Below are positions 63,369-64,000 of a DNA stretch of 64,000 nt, piece by piece. The stretch is from NCBI RefSeq assembly GCF_003853645.1, contig NZ_QTPO01000006.1, positions 1 to 64,000 on the forward strand. Reading direction: 5' to 3'. Under the pieces are notes generated by a model. The model was given only the letters and a program-made list of their open reading frames with translations, made no database searches and was not told the origin of the DNA. Position 1 is the first letter of the stretch. Each line of letters opens with the position of its first letter. Position numbers and translations under genes: made by a program. This DNA is from Burkholderia sp. Bp9143. GTDB lineage: Bacteria; Pseudomonadota; Gammaproteobacteria; Burkholderiales; Burkholderiaceae.

Positions 63369-64000
63369 ATGAAATTCCGTCATTCCCTGTTGTCGGTATC
63401 GGTCGTATCCGCGGTAACCCTCCTCTCGCAACACGCCGCCCAGGCCGCCGACGCGACCGACGTGAAGGTCGGCTTCGCCGCGCCGCTCACCGGCGTGAAC
63501 GCCGGCTACGGCAAGGATCTTCAGAACGGCGTGCAGCTCGCGCTCGACGACGCCGCCGCGCAGAAGGTGCAGATCGCCGGCAAGCCTGCACACTTCGACC
63601 TCGTCGTGCAGGACGACCAGGCCGATCCGCGCATCGGCGTGCAGGCTGCGCAGGCGCTCGTCGACCAGAACGTGGCGGTGGTGGTCGGCCACTTCAACTC
63701 GGGCACGACGATTCCGGCGTCGGTGGTCTACGACAAGTCCGGCATCCCGGTGATCGACCCTGCCGCGACCAACCCGACGCTCACGTCGCGCGGACTCGCG
63801 AACATGTTCATGGTGATCGCGACCGACGGCCAGAACGCGGGCAACGCGGGCAAGTACGCGGTCGACGTGACCAAGGCGAAGCGCATCGCGATCATCGACG
63901 ACCGCACCGCGTTCGGCCAGGGTGAGGCGGACGAGTTCGAGAAGGCCGTTAAGGCGGCCGGCGGCAACATCATTGGCCGCGAGTTCACCAGCAACCAGGC
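63369..64000 (+). CDS. Branched-chain amino-acid-type ABC binding protein, N-terminal part
   Basis: Cut by the window end after about 210 residues. A signal peptide (MKFRHSLLSVSVVSAVTLLSQHAAQA) leads into the LivJ/LivK family: DVKVGFAAPLTGVNAGYGKDLQNGVQLALDDAAAQ, LVVQDDQADPRIGVQAAQALVDQNVAVVVGHFNSGTTIPASVVYDKSGIPVIDPAATNPTLT, RIAIIDDRTAFGQGEADEF. These receptors feed LivHMGF importers of leucine, isoleucine, valine or other amino acids; the permease genes, if linked, are beyond the window. GAGGAA precedes the ATG. Confidence 0.9.
   Translation, partial: MKFRHSLLSVSVVSAVTLLSQHAAQAADATDVKVGFAAPLTGVNAGYGKDLQNGVQLALDDAAAQKVQIAGKPAHFDLVVQDDQADPRIGVQAAQALVDQNVAVVVGHFNSGTTIPASVVYDKSGIPVIDPAATNPTLTSRGLANMFMVIATDGQNAGNAGKYAVDVTKAKRIAIIDDRTAFGQGEADEFEKAVKAAGGNIIGREFTSNQ

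Noticed and set aside
1..64000. CRISPR arrays, tRNA or rRNA genes, phage genes
   Set aside because: No regularly spaced repeats, cloverleaf-like sequences, rRNA motifs or structural phage proteins were recognised anywhere in the window.

Overview
The window looks like a chromosome segment of a Burkholderia cepacia complex or closely related Burkholderia. It is GC-rich with strong GC3 bias. It carries an aru/ast arginine-succinylase operon next to an AotP/HisP-type transporter and an AraC-type regulator, a hopanoid hpnIJKL cluster, an mdtABC-type RND system and a Tat-exported phospholipase C. The genus assignment is inferred from gene content and order, not from a database match.

Positions 1-18140 hold a minus-strand set of ten genes that reads as one long operon. 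From its promoter end it encodes two multicopper-oxidase-like exported proteins, a 2743-residue secreted protein with cupredoxin, Ig-like, SdrD-like and beta-helix regions, a small exported protein of unknown role, two LolA-fold-like paralogues, a cytochrome c/periplasmic-binding-protein fusion, a cytochrome c/outer-membrane-barrel protein, a dihaem cytochrome c lipoprotein, and the start of a CcsB-type cytochrome c maturation protein. Together they suggest an oxidase on or outside the cell surface wired to c-type haem carriers. The substrate cannot be read from the sequence.

Positions 18640-21988 hold a small, AT-richer mobile element that I identify as a decayed Tn7-like transposon. It has Tn7-style inverted end repeats, a perfect 5-bp target duplication (GCGGG), one intact TnsD/TniQ-type target selector and the C-terminal remnant of a second. 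No tnsA, tnsB or tnsC is present. Its right end abuts a tandem pair of minus-strand intrinsic terminators that belong to no visible protein gene, so the attachment site may be the 3' end of a small RNA.

Positions 22338-38446 hold an IclR regulator, an mdtABC-type RND efflux operon, a VOC protein, a NYN-LOTUS protein with a long repetitive basic tail, an atypical SDR, an exported peroxiredoxin, a PAS-GGDEF(degenerate)-EAL protein and an HDOD protein.

Positions 38561-51176 form an arginine/ornithine catabolism and uptake block: a binding protein, then the succinyltransferase pathway (astC-aruF-aruG-astD-astB-astE in transcription order), a 0.76-kb long inverted repeat, and hisQ-hisM-hisP-argR. 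Positions 51443-64000 hold a BamE/OmlA-like lipoprotein, hpnI-J-K-L for extended hopanoids, a luciferase-like oxidoreductase, an exported alpha/beta hydrolase, pdxY, a phosphocholine-type phospholipase C, and the start of a branched-chain amino-acid-binding protein cut by the window end.
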